In this document: positions 47,241 to 58,500 of the stretch, piece after piece
Numbering within the stretch: the first letter of the stretch is position 1
How the letters are laid out: every line of letters starts with the position of its first letter
NCBI RefSeq assembly: GCF_003073045.1
Contig: NC_037592.1
Span: 6,251,924 to 6,315,923 of the forward strand
DNA length: 64,000 nt
Direction of reading: 5' to 3'
Origin: Pomacea canaliculata
Lineage: Eukaryota > Mollusca > Gastropoda > Architaenioglossa > Ampullariidae
Program-made: the position numbers and the translations under genes
Notes under the pieces: generated by a model
Databases searched by the model: none
The model's input: only the letters and a program-made list of their open reading frames with translations
Told to the model about the DNA's origin: nothing

Positions 47241-47788
47241 AAAGGAATTATCCGCCTGATGGAACTGTCAAAAAACAAGAAGCGTGAACACTTAACTCTC
47301 TTAACGTGACGGAATGAGCACTGGAAAATGTCGGACAGGTGTTATCTTTCCTTCTTTTATATACAGGTGAGAGAGGGTGGGTGGGAAATCACGCACAAAC
47401 TCTACACAGTTTAGAAAAATAAGTTTCTTATATTGGTTTCAACAGCCTAGAGAAAATTTAACATACCTAGAAAACATTCCAGAGTTTGTTGTTGTTTGGT
47501 TGGTTGGTGAGGACTGACCTGTCTCTGAGTTTCGTTGAAATGCCCGTGGGAGGAAAATCTTAGTGGTAGAGGTTTGTCAGTGTTGTGAATACAAAGCAAT
47601 CATCGATCTTTTCTCGCTGTTTGGTCAGTTTGCCATTAATAAATAATAGGCATCTTCCATAATTAATTTTTCTTCGTCATTAGTTTATCATTTTTTTTAA
47701 TTTTGCAAGCTTAAAGAAGAGACAATGAGTGTACTTTCATCTTTTACGACACGACCCCCTTTGTTTAGCTTTGTTTTATTTTGTTTTA

Positions 47789-47789
47789 G

Positions 47790-47822
<33 letters not shown>
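47789..47822 (+). repeat. (TTG)n microsatellite
   Basis: About eleven consecutive TTG/TGT units. The opposite strand reads as a glutamine run in a non-genic frame. Confidence 0.9.
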
Positions 47823-47823
<1 letters not shown>

Positions 47824-50800
47824 GAATCCTTATTATAAAGCAGCAAGATATTTCCTTGAAAAATAAAGGTGGAAGATGATGATGATGACGACGATGACGA
47901 AATAAATAAGACCTTCTCGCCTAAAGTGTAAAATAGATTCATATCAGGAAACAAACGCTGAATAAGAAGTTTTATGAGGAGCCTACAGCAAGATATTGCA
48001 GGTGGTGTACACTATTTTGTACATAGAACGTACATGCACTCTTTCTCAAGCAGACACTTTCGTGCAGGCAAGAACGCACGAGCGCGCACTTCTTTCTCTC
48101 TCTCTCTGCTACCGACACCGTCTTTCATCTACTGTCGCCTCTTTCACCGGTTTCCCTCCCTGATCGCTCCCACGCCCTCCATCTGTGCTTGTCTGCCTAG
48201 CGCGGCCATCTACCTTACAAAAGCCTTCTTCGTCCTCAATGTTGTTGCAGTTGTTGTCGCCGTCGCCGCAGCGCCGAAGGCGGCGACGTGGTGGGAGGAA
48301 ACCCGTGGGAGCCATGCAGGTGTAGCAACATCCTCTCTCTCTCGGGGGATGAGTCGGCACTGAAGACTCTCTAGTGGATTGGGGAAGAAGTGAGTTGGTG
48401 GCGGTGCGGGAAGTGGAGAGATGGGGGGAGTGTCTAGTCCGGTCAGACGATAGGGGCCGGATGGTTTGGGCATGGGAGGAAAGCAGGGGGACATCGGAGT
48501 GGAGTGGCGAGGGGTGGGGGTTGGAGGGTCTTGTGGTGGTAGAAGGACGGGAGATGAAAGATAAAGAAGGGTTAGGTGCTGGATACAGCACGAAACAGGG
48601 ACTTGAAAATTAAACACGAAGAGAATCCAGGCGATGAAATTGCTGAAGTTCGAAGAAAAACTCACGTGTGCGCGCGGTCACGTGACGAGGCTTGTTTAAA
48701 ACTCTTCGTCAGTGAACGAGTAAATAACAAAGAGCATTGGAGCAAGTCAACAGCACTGCTCAACACTCCAGGACTCTTGTAAATAATATATTTTTTCTTA
48801 ATCACCACTTTTGTACATATTCATCTTCCATTCTGCAGCCGCACATGGGATTTAAATATACCACGTTTAGTTATCAACTATGTAACATGGATATTTATCA
48901 CTCATTATTAAGTAGTAGTAGTAGTATTTAGTATTTACAATTATTTATTGTTTGCGCATTCTAGATTATTAAGTTTATCAACAATGGACTGGCCTCAGAT
49001 TTACTAAATGATATTTTGCATTTGTATCACATATGAGCGGAACATGTTGGTGAATCTGAGAAAGATTACCACAAATCATCAATGATTCGGCAAGATCACA
49101 TGAGCAGCATCACATATAAAGTAGCATGTGGGAATGTGAACATGTGATGCCGTGGAAATGTGACTATGCCTGAAAATTGTTGCATAAAACCTCTAGTTTG
49201 ATTATTTCATACTTTTTATTTTTAAGTTTGTGTTTGCTTTGTCATCTTTTGGGATTTTTTGTTTGTTTTTATGTGAGTTTGTTTAACTAGTTTTTGACAC
49301 ATTTGTGCCGATACGGTTGGGAAACTTTATAAAAATAGCGATATAGACTAAAATTTTAGAGTAGCATAACATTTAAAGCGACAACCATTATTTTTAATAT
49401 TTTTCCTTGCCAGATTATTAGTCTCTAAGAAATACAACTTCACAGAACTACGCACACTTTGTTTGAAAATTAGCATCTTGTTATCAATGAACGAAACACA
49501 GGAGAAGAACTTCGCTTCAATCTCTGAAAAACAGTTACTGAACGAGACCGAGCACTCAAAGGGATGAAGGTGCAATTATCTACGGTCTACCCTTCATCAT
49601 GCAACGATGAAGCTTCACATATTATCACTCACAAGTGTATTAAGGCAAGTACACAGACCGACCGACCGACCGACCGACCGACCGACCGACAGTGTGTGTG
49701 GAGAGAGAGAAAGTAAGGAAGGAGAAGAAAAGAAATTGTGGTTTCTCCACATTTGACAGTGTTGGCGTACAAACTCTATATGTCCATCTTCATCAGCCAT
49801 TATTCATCCTTTGTCTGCCACCAACTGACGAACAAATATCCTGGTCCGCTGATATTTGTTGTTTGGGAGGGGGAAACAACCGAATAAAGTCAACGATATT
49901 GATTGTACATTTAAATAAAAAAATTAATAAATCTTTCACAACTTAATCCTGCTTTATTAATTATACGAAATAATAAAAATTTCATGCCTGCTGGAAAACA
50001 TTAAAAATGTTTTATCCGTGTTTAATAATTTTACTAGGAAATAAATTTTAAAGCAACATTTTCTTAATATTAGTCCGCGCATCTGCACATTCATTACTGT
50101 TCGCTCTCAGGTTGTTATTATTTTTTCGGAGCACTTGATGCTGGCGTATTTTACCCGATTAATTGGCCAACCTCCCTGCGCTGTTTACTCGCAGGACATT
50201 AATCATACCCTGCTACCCATGCATCTATCCAGGACACGTGCACCCGCCTTCTTTCAGAGACGAACTCTTTCAATACGAGAAATGGCGCGAGCAAACACAC
50301 GCGTGCATGTGCGTGAAGACGTTCTGCGTGCCTGCGCACGCGCACTGCAGCAGCAGGCACGACACGCGGCCGCACCTCCACCCACTCTGATTAACATCCA
50401 GTCATCTTCCACATCTGTTGCTCGCTGCCTCCATGACAAGAGCCGATAAATTAAACGACTCCGTCCTGATAAGTTTACCTTGGAAAGTCCCCCGTCCGCT
50501 GGAAGGAAAGAAAGAAAAAATAAAATGGAGCGTACAGGAGTATACAACAGCCTCTGTTGCTGCTGTCTCCAGCTGTTTCAAGATTGACTCACTCCAGTGA
50601 TACGCAAGATCAAACACGTGATAAGACATGAATTACAGCCTCGTGGTTATAGTCACACGCTGGGCGAGTTTGTAAAGAGGTGTTGTGAGGATGGAATTGG
50701 GGAGGTGAGCATTAGCAATCAAACAGACAGAGGGATTGTTGACATCTCCCACTGCTTGGTGTGAGTGGCTGGGTGGTGATGAGTGGTGGATTCAATAGTT

Positions 50801-52479
50801 TGGCAATAGAGTGATGGCATAGTGGACACGTGCAACGATTTCTTCACAAGACATTGTGAGATTGCATACACACGCACGCGCACGTGCATACAAACAGAAA
50901 AATGAAGAAAAAGATGTATTTTGTAGATTTCTACTACACACACAAACATTCAAAACTAGAACATAGTGTTCACTGATAAATTTAAAAAGAAACAACTTGC
51001 ATCTCAGATTCACAAACCTGTGAACTGTTCTGACCTCCATGACGACATGAAGCACTGCCATCGGGTACGTGTCACGAAGAACGCTGCCGGCCACCCAGTC
51101 ACCCACCCGTGAAGAATCTTGTGCTTGTGATTGTCCAGTGATCTACCTAATAAAGTGTTTTACACTTCTAGACAACAAGTAACATACCAGATAAAGTGTT
51201 TCACCTTCAGTAATATAACATTGCAAGCGTTTGACGGGTTTGAACCCCAGAAATCTGACATATTAAGTCTTGTGACATACTTGCTGTTATGATAAAAAAA
51301 AAACCCAACAGCTATCGACAAAATATATTTAATTATCGGACAAGCTGGAGTGTTATTTGAAAATTTTATTTTTCCTCTTAGAGAGATACAGGCAGACAGG
51401 GTTAAGTAGTACTTTTACATAGTTACAAGTGGTAGAGCGTTAAGCTGAGAATATTGTAAAATACCCGTTTAAACCATAATTCCAAATGTGTTTGTCATAT
51501 TATTAGATGTGACGGAGATTCGGTCAGCCAGTCTTGCAGATAAGTATTTGTCTTTGAAAGATTATCCTCTCAACACCCTTCCTCCTCTTGAGAATAATTT
51601 TGTGTTTGTATCCAGGTTCTTTACAGCGACAGGGTACACAGTGCGTCAGGAGGTGGCCGAGAGATGAACTTACAGGATATGAAAGAGAATCGATCTGCTA
51701 GTGTACTGTGTAATGAAAACCTCCAACGATATGATCCTCTCGTCTTTTCTCGTCAGCAGAAGGGAATGGTGGGGTGGGGTGGGGTGGGGAGGGAAAGTTG
51801 GGGGTGCGGGGTGGGGACTGTTAGACTCACCAGACGCTGCACGTGCCCTGGTCTGTGCGCAGCTCTTCTCAATTACCCAACATTAGCAGATCGTGTATTC
51901 TCTCGCCTTTTAACGCTCATATTTTTGTGTGTTATATTTTGGGTTTTTATCTCACGTTGAAGGGAAATCTGTGTTTCCTAGTGCGTCTCACCACCACCCA
52001 CCACCACCAGTCCTCTCCTTCCTCTAAGCATTTGTAATTTTGTGAGCATTCAAGTGTGTGATTTTTATACAAGTTCTTTTTTTATTTTTATAAAAAGAAA
52101 ACAGACACACGAACTTTCACAAAAGTCGTAATCAAGGTAACGGACATTCAATCCCACACAAAGGTGTGCGTACTCAGGTTATACACGTGCATAAACCGTG
52201 AAGGTAGTGTCAATAGCTCATCTACAATTCGTCATTGTCCTTCGCATCTAGACTTTTTTTTTGGGGGGGGATGTTGTTGTTGCTTCAGTCTGCATCGCAA
52301 GATAATATTTTTGTAGTTATAAACATAATGATGGTTAACGTCTGCTCAGATCTGATATCAAAGGCTGCTCTTCAAAACAAAATTAAAAGCATCTGTTAGT
52401 AGCAAGTCTTTTAGTCCACAGCTTGCGGCAACCGTCCGCGTTGAGAAGCCAACGGGAGCAGAATGTCTCAAAGGACACT
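47823..52479. other. Intergenic, no supported gene
   Basis: It holds GC-rich low-complexity sequence at 48060-48600, where overlapping long frames on both strands lack any domain, a CpG-rich patch at 50200-50460, and a (GACC)n microsatellite. A tRNA-like AGTGGTAGAGCGTTAAGC near 51430 and a B-box-like GGGTTTGAACCCC near 51238 hint at SINE relics but do not fold into a tRNA. Confidence 0.35.
49656..49690 (+). repeat. (GACC)n microsatellite
   Basis: About nine consecutive GACC units followed by a short GT and GA run. Confidence 0.92.
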
Positions 52480-53010
52480 CCAGTTTATTAAGATTTGTTA
52501 GACAGTGTGCGGTGCTCTGAACAATCGTCATCTTTGTTATCATCGTGCTCTGATTGACCACTCTGACAATCTTGCATCGCGTTTCTCTTCTCTGAGAAAA
52601 GTTGAATCACGGCCTTGTCCTTTTGTGGATGTTCTGGACCATCGCATCTTTGGCCATCTGTTTCTTCTACCACTTCGTACTGTTTTGAACAGACTTGCCC
52701 TCGCACGTGCAGCTAATCCTGAGATGTGCCCCATACCACTTTACTTAGCATCTTTTGCCTCTGGCTCTCGTAGTACCCGATCATTCCCCCTCATTCTGTT
52801 CCACACTTTCTCATTCCTGATGTCGACTTTACAGGAGATCGAAGGATCTTTGTGTAGCATCTCATCTCCATGCCCAGTCCTGTCCTTTGCTGTCAAGAGT
52901 CCAGCTCTCGCAGGCGTGTGGTACTTTACTTGTCGTCTGCTAACGCTGCTCTGTATTCTACCCCTACCCTTCCACACCACGCACCCTCCCTTCAGCTCGC
53001 TCCGTCCATC
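52480..53010 (-). mobile_element. Degenerate retrotransposon reverse-transcriptase 3' end
   Basis: On the minus strand the frames contain MEMRCYTKILRSP (codons near 52871-52830) and, further on, LFKTVRSGRRNRWPKMRW and STFLREEKRDARLSEW. These match in order the C-terminal part of non-LTR retrotransposon reverse transcriptases (MEMRCYRRIL; KTVLQG with RRRGRPKxRW; LREAEKxAxDRxxW). Stops and frame changes separate the pieces, so it is dead. The 173-codon plus-strand frame over it is an artefact. Confidence 0.75.
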
Positions 53011-53369
53011 GGTAGCACCCACCTGATCTCTCTCAGCCTCCTGAATATTTCTTGCCCCCTTTCGCAGGCATCCCTTGTGCAGTTAATTGCCTTCATTCTT
53101 TCATACTCCGCGTATCTGGTTTAGCAGGCGTACGAGAACCTCGCGAAATTGGCTTATTAAGATGAAAACAGGAACCTGTTTGCTTCTAAAAGAACATGAG
53201 CCACCCCTCCCCTCACTACCGTTAAAAAAAAAAATAAGAAAAAAAAGTTCAAAGATCATCTGAACAGACATTTTGGAGTTAGTACTTCGTCGAGACCTGG
53301 GAGGGGAGAGAATCAAATTAAGGAGCATTATGAGGTACAGCAAGGCACATTAAGCCCGTGATAAGCGCG

Positions 53370-53715
53370 ACTAATTGGCCAAGATTTCTGTCGATAATCA
53401 GGGACTGCCCCTGACGGGGCCCCATCGAACCCGGGTAATCTAAAACGGCCACGCAGTGCAGCCATGGCGCGCGAACACCCGGCCCACCAATCAGCGCTCA
53501 GGATATCGATCTCGGCCGATTTAAACCGAGTTTTTCGAGTTTTTGGACTCGGCGGGGCGCTGCAGACTTTCGCTCAAAGGGCGGTGTTAGGCATGCTGTC
53601 TGTCATCCAGGGGGAGCTGTTCTCTTTGCTTTTAGCGCTAACGATGGAACACCTCGTTATGTCCCGCGCAGCCCGGGAGCCACTTGCACGACACGTCTCT
53701 AATTTTAAACACGTT
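53370..53715. promoter_or_regulatory. CpG-rich island with CCAAT motif
   Basis: Strong GC/CpG enrichment that ends abruptly at 53715, where AT-rich DNA starts. It contains CCAATCAG near 53487 and several palindromic GC blocks. An 84-codon frame inside has no recognisable domain. Candidate promoter or enhancer. Confidence 0.3.
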
Positions 53716-55501
53716 TAGGCCTTAACATATATTCAGTTTTACAAAAACACAATTTTAAAAAATTATTTATTTTTAATTAAGATAAAAACTTCATTTTTTC
53801 AAAAGCATAATTTTTGTATGACTTGTCTAAATATTGGACCTTTTTTTAAAAAATATAAAAATGTTTAAATATTCTACTTTAAAACAGTTTTAATTTTAGA
53901 AACATGTTGTGGAACTAGCCCCAGGTATTTTAGAACTTTTAGTAAGAGTTTGAAAAGTGTTTTAAAATATGGCTACCTTGGTGAAGTCTTTTTCTTCTTC
54001 TCGCGCGCCAATACAAGAACTTTAATCTCAGGTTTAAGTTTTTAAAATTTAAATAAAATCCTGACTTTTAAGTCTTCAAACACTTTCCGTTGGATTTCCT
54101 AAGTGCATGGTATAGGTATGACAGTACTATAAAGTAGACCATTATGTAGCTCCGAGAAGCAGCAGTTTTCATAGCTCAAAGTAAAAATGTTATGATGAGC
54201 TTTAAATATTCCAGTTCAGTGATTGTTGGTAATTCACCTGTAAGCCAGTCTCACCTGGTACATGAAACTCCAGTGACACCTGTAATCGGGGATTAATCTG
54301 AAGGTCGGCGACAACGATTTCCTCTAATTTCGATCGAAAGATTTCTCTTACCGTCGAAGCTGTATGGGAACGCCTTCGTCTGCGAAGAAGATCCGATTCA
54401 ATTTGAGGAAACGAAATCCCTTTCTAGCTGCAGACGGTTGAACTAGTTCTTTGGCGTTCGACACCCTGCAAGCGTCTGTCTGGCTTTACAGGAACATCTT
54501 AACACTGCGCCGACATCGCCATGAACCCTGGAAAGTTCTGGATGTAACCCTAAAAGGAGGGGACTGCGACAGAAAGAGGCATCGTGGGAAGGACCAAGAG
54601 GGGAGATGCAAAAGTTCGGGTGGGATGAGGCTAATCGGAGATGGTGGACTGAAGCTTTGGCTGCGTGGGAAAAAAAAACAAAAACGTAGGATGAAGATTT
54701 CAGAGTTGGAAATATCTTACAAAGAACTCGACAAAGAATTCGATACATGAAAAAATATTACTAATCTCTCATCCTTTCTGCTTGTCTTTTGGCCATCAGA
54801 AATAATAAAACGCCAATTAATGTTGCCAATTAGCGAATTTTTAGGTACTTATTAAAATTATTGTTACTCTGGCCCAAGCATTTGGAGTTTTCTCTCCCTT
54901 TCTCTTCAGCTGTGATTGTTTCAAGCTTTTAAACCCGTCCTCAACTCTTTGGAAATACCTTGTGCATTTTTTTTCCAATCATTCCTCATTTTAGTCCTTG
55001 TGAAGGTCTTACGCCTGCTACTCATCTCTGTTCTACTCTCGCCACTGTGTAGTCTGTATGGTCACCGTAGTTGTCGAGTTCCCTGCTTCGTTGTCTGTTA
55101 ATCGTTTTGTTTGTTGCCCTATGAGACATTTAGCCTACCTGAATGCACATTAAAATACAATTATTATATAATGTTACCTGCCTATTCTTTTGTGGTTCGT
55201 TCTTTGTTTTTGCCTTATGTATTGAATTGGGATTCAATCTATATTCCCTACCAACCCTATAAATAGACTGGTTCGTAGAGAGAAAGGATAGATATTTATG
55301 AACATATATGTACAAGTGTTGTATTTCCCTCCTCTTCCTCTTTTAAAACGGGTTCATCACTTTATTATCAAATTAAAAATCCTCACACACACATGCATCC
55401 AATCACTAACGCACATATGCACGCAGGAAAAAAAATTAATACTGTTAAAAATATCACATGCTTTATTGCTAGTCTTTTGAAACATTTAACCACTCTTTCA
55501 T
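53716..55501. other. Intergenic; very AT-rich then mixed
   Basis: 53716-54000 is almost pure A/T. 54230-54450 has several CACCTG E-boxes and a GGATTAATC site, in a moderately GC-rich block. No gene recognised. The WDR4 3' UTR extends into the right edge. Confidence 0.35.
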
Positions 55502-58500
55502 CTAACTCGTGTTCCTCGCTTTCTTTCCTGGCAGCCTTCTTTCGCGGGGCGAGTTGGCCGCTCGTTTGGACGAGTGTTCCTGCAGTCGCTTCTCCTTCCT
55601 CTGCTGGTACTCGACGACGTTGGCCTGCGAGGCGATCTTCCACAACGTCGGCACCGGGCTGGCCACGTGCAGGGCGTCTGGAGACAGACAGGAAGACTTA
55701 GTCTGGATGCCTGCGTTCTAATAACATCTTTCAAGTCTTCTTTCAGGCAAAATTAAAACAACAACAACAAACCCGCTGCCTACCACTCGTAATTTTTGTA
55801 CCAGCCGAACTTTGGTTAACAATGAAATATTAGCGATGAAAAAATTAAGCCGTCTTGTGCGAGCTTGGTTAAAAGCGGAAACCACCAAAGAATCTTCTTA
55901 AAAAAACTTAAAAAAAAGGCGCCAGAAGTTGGTATCCTGAAGCGAGTAGCGAACCCATGACAGTACACAGCTCGATCGGTGCCGGAGCGTGACAGAGGGC
56001 GCTGCGAGAGGTCGCGGGGTGCAACATCAGACGTGCGTCAGGGCGACCCTCGTTGAGTGGAGGCGTTGGAGAGTGAAGGGACACTACGCTTTATAGAGCA
56101 GGCGGGACAACTTGACGAATTGAAGATAAAATAGAAGCCAGTGGCGCGCACCACATTTGCCTGGAGGTCAGGAGGACAGACAACTCGCGGCAAGCCTCCG
56201 ACTCGCTGGAGGGTCAGCTTGTGACGAAGTCGTGCGACAGACTGAGTTTGCGGGTAACGCGTCTTCAACCTTCTGGATTGACAAGGTGTCAACTCTGGTC
56301 ACCTATTACCGCTAACACAGACGAATGGAGCGCCCTCTACCCTCTTCTCTTTCCTTTCCTCCGACCTTGGCTAAGTTTAATCATGTCCAATCCTCATTCC
56401 TGATAAAGTTCTGTCTTGTCAAGTCTTGTCCCCATTGTGCTGCTCTCTCACAATCCTAGCATCAACGCGTTGTCTGTGTATAAGTTACAAGTACAGAAAG
56501 CCTAGCAGTCAACTAAAATGTTTATACTTAGTTTAGCCGAGTGCTCCAATGCACGTGGGCCTTGTACGCTTATTAGATTACTCATGCTCTAGCCATCAAA
56601 CGTCATTCATCATGTGCGGCCAAAGCTTCACTACAGAGTTCTGTGTATAGGTTACAACAAGTACAGTAAGCATGTTCAAGCCTGATTCTATCAAAGCCTG
56701 TCTACTCAAAGTTTAATAAGTTGACTTACCTTTGAAGAAATCCCACTTTGAGTTGACAGCTTTGGTCACCTGAAAAGCACTGCTGCCGCTGTCGTTAATT
56801 TCTGTCAGCTGGAGGAACAGCAACAGAAGAGACAGAAAAAAATTTATGAAGGATACCCAAAGATATTGCAAGTGAACTAATCAAGGTAGCTTATTCCGTC
56901 TACGAAGAGTAAGGAGGGAAAAAACTGCTTTTATATCAAAACTGTAAAGCAGAAAAGGAGGTTGCATGAAGTATTGGCTGACTAAACATCGTAAAGATTT
57001 CTTTTCTTCGGACGTCTGCTTCTGGCCCGAGGATTTTTCTGTATTTCTATATTTTCTGCAGTCAATATTTATTGCAGCTATTATATTTGATTTTGCTTTC
57101 TAAATTCCTAAACTTCTCCGAGAAGTCTAGAAACATGATTGTATAAGCTGCTATTTTTCATTTAATGCCGGTCTTTCTAATAATATATTTTCAGTTTTCT
57201 TGCGTTTGCTAAGAGTCGGACACAAGGAAACATTGCTGCACCTATAACGACAGTTTAAAGAAAAGCCGCCCGTTGATAATGAGACGTGCAGCACGTGCAC
57301 AAACCTGAATCCCATCTCCTGCTTCCCTGGTGTCCACGTGATAAGCGGTAAGTGTCGCTCCCTCCACAGGGGACAGCACCCACAACACGTCGCCCTCAAA
57401 AGTTATGTCCCATGCGTCCGCTGTCAGTGGAATTGTTTGTGCGTGGGTTAGCGCGGCATGGCCGCCGGCAGCTGTCAGCTGGTACATCATCACTTGAGGA
57501 CAGCTGACGACAGACCCAGAAACGTGGGACACGATAAATAACAGTCAGGGTGTTATGACTAGGTTGAACAGCGGACTGAGTAGGTTGAGGCTTTACAGAT
57601 GAGACTCAATTATCTAGCTCCGTGTGTGTGAGAGAGAGAGAGGTAGAGGGAGCTTTATGTAGAGCTTAGGTAGCAATGTCAAAATACATATAATAATGCA
57701 ATAATACATGCAAGAATTAGCCTGTTAAAAATTAAAATATTCCAAGAAAAAAATCACAAACTTAAAATTCATTACGGACACTAACTAAAAACTAAAATGT
57801 CTATGAAATGAACCAACCCACTAATAAAACCAATCAACCTATTTATAAAACAAACCGACCTACCTATAAAATGACACAGCAAGGCATCGACAGTGTGAGC
57901 AGTAAGCCAGTCTCTGGATGGCGGGTCGTTGGCGCTCAGGTGTAGCGACCTTCTGGCTGCCGTCTTCCCGCGAGATGTCGCCAGCCTCCTGGCCACCCGC
58001 CTCCCGCGTCGCCTCCACCAGCGGGTGGTAGGGTACACACTGGGTCTCACAGAGCTGCTTCCCTTGGAGGTCCCACACACGAACGCTGCAGTCCTATAAC
58101 AAGTATTTTTCTTTTGTTTGTTTGGGAGGATGAAGACCACCTGGACTGACCAAAAATCTAGAATCTGAAGGCTACGCAAAAGCTTGAGCAGGAAGTGACG
58201 TGTAGACCTCTCTAAGGTGACTGCAGCTTGCAGCTGGAGGAAGGAGCAATATTATTTGCTCACATTTAGAGAATTAAATTCTTTATTAAATGTAAGGGAA
58301 TTAGTTTTCTTGCGACGTACCAAAGTCTGCCATTTAAAAATAAAGTTGGCTCAGGGGTTCACTTTTAAGGATGGATTTCTCGGAGCCAATCATTCCAGCC
58401 CTTCTCAACCTCAACCTCCACTTATAATATCATGCATATAATATCGTATGCATAAGGCTCGTCCACACACACACGCGACTGCAAGTCTAAACGCACCTGA

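Noticed and set aside
47697..47954. Minus-strand frame with polyglutamine and polyserine
   Set aside because: Produced by the (TTG)n and (GAT)-type simple repeats.
48109..48665. Overlapping 130-160 codon frames on both strands
   Set aside because: GC-rich low-complexity sequence keeps several frames open at once; no domain, no consistent splice structure.
51225..51490. tRNA-like motifs (AGTGGTAGAGCG and GGGTTTGAACCCC)
   Set aside because: The boxes are not in the order and spacing of one tRNA gene and no cloverleaf can be drawn; at most SINE debris.
52505..53026. 173-codon plus-strand frame
   Set aside because: Antisense shadow of a degenerate retrotransposon reverse-transcriptase fragment on the minus strand.
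53464..53718. 84-codon frame in a CpG island
   Set aside because: No similarity recognised; long frames are expected in CpG-rich DNA with few stop codons.
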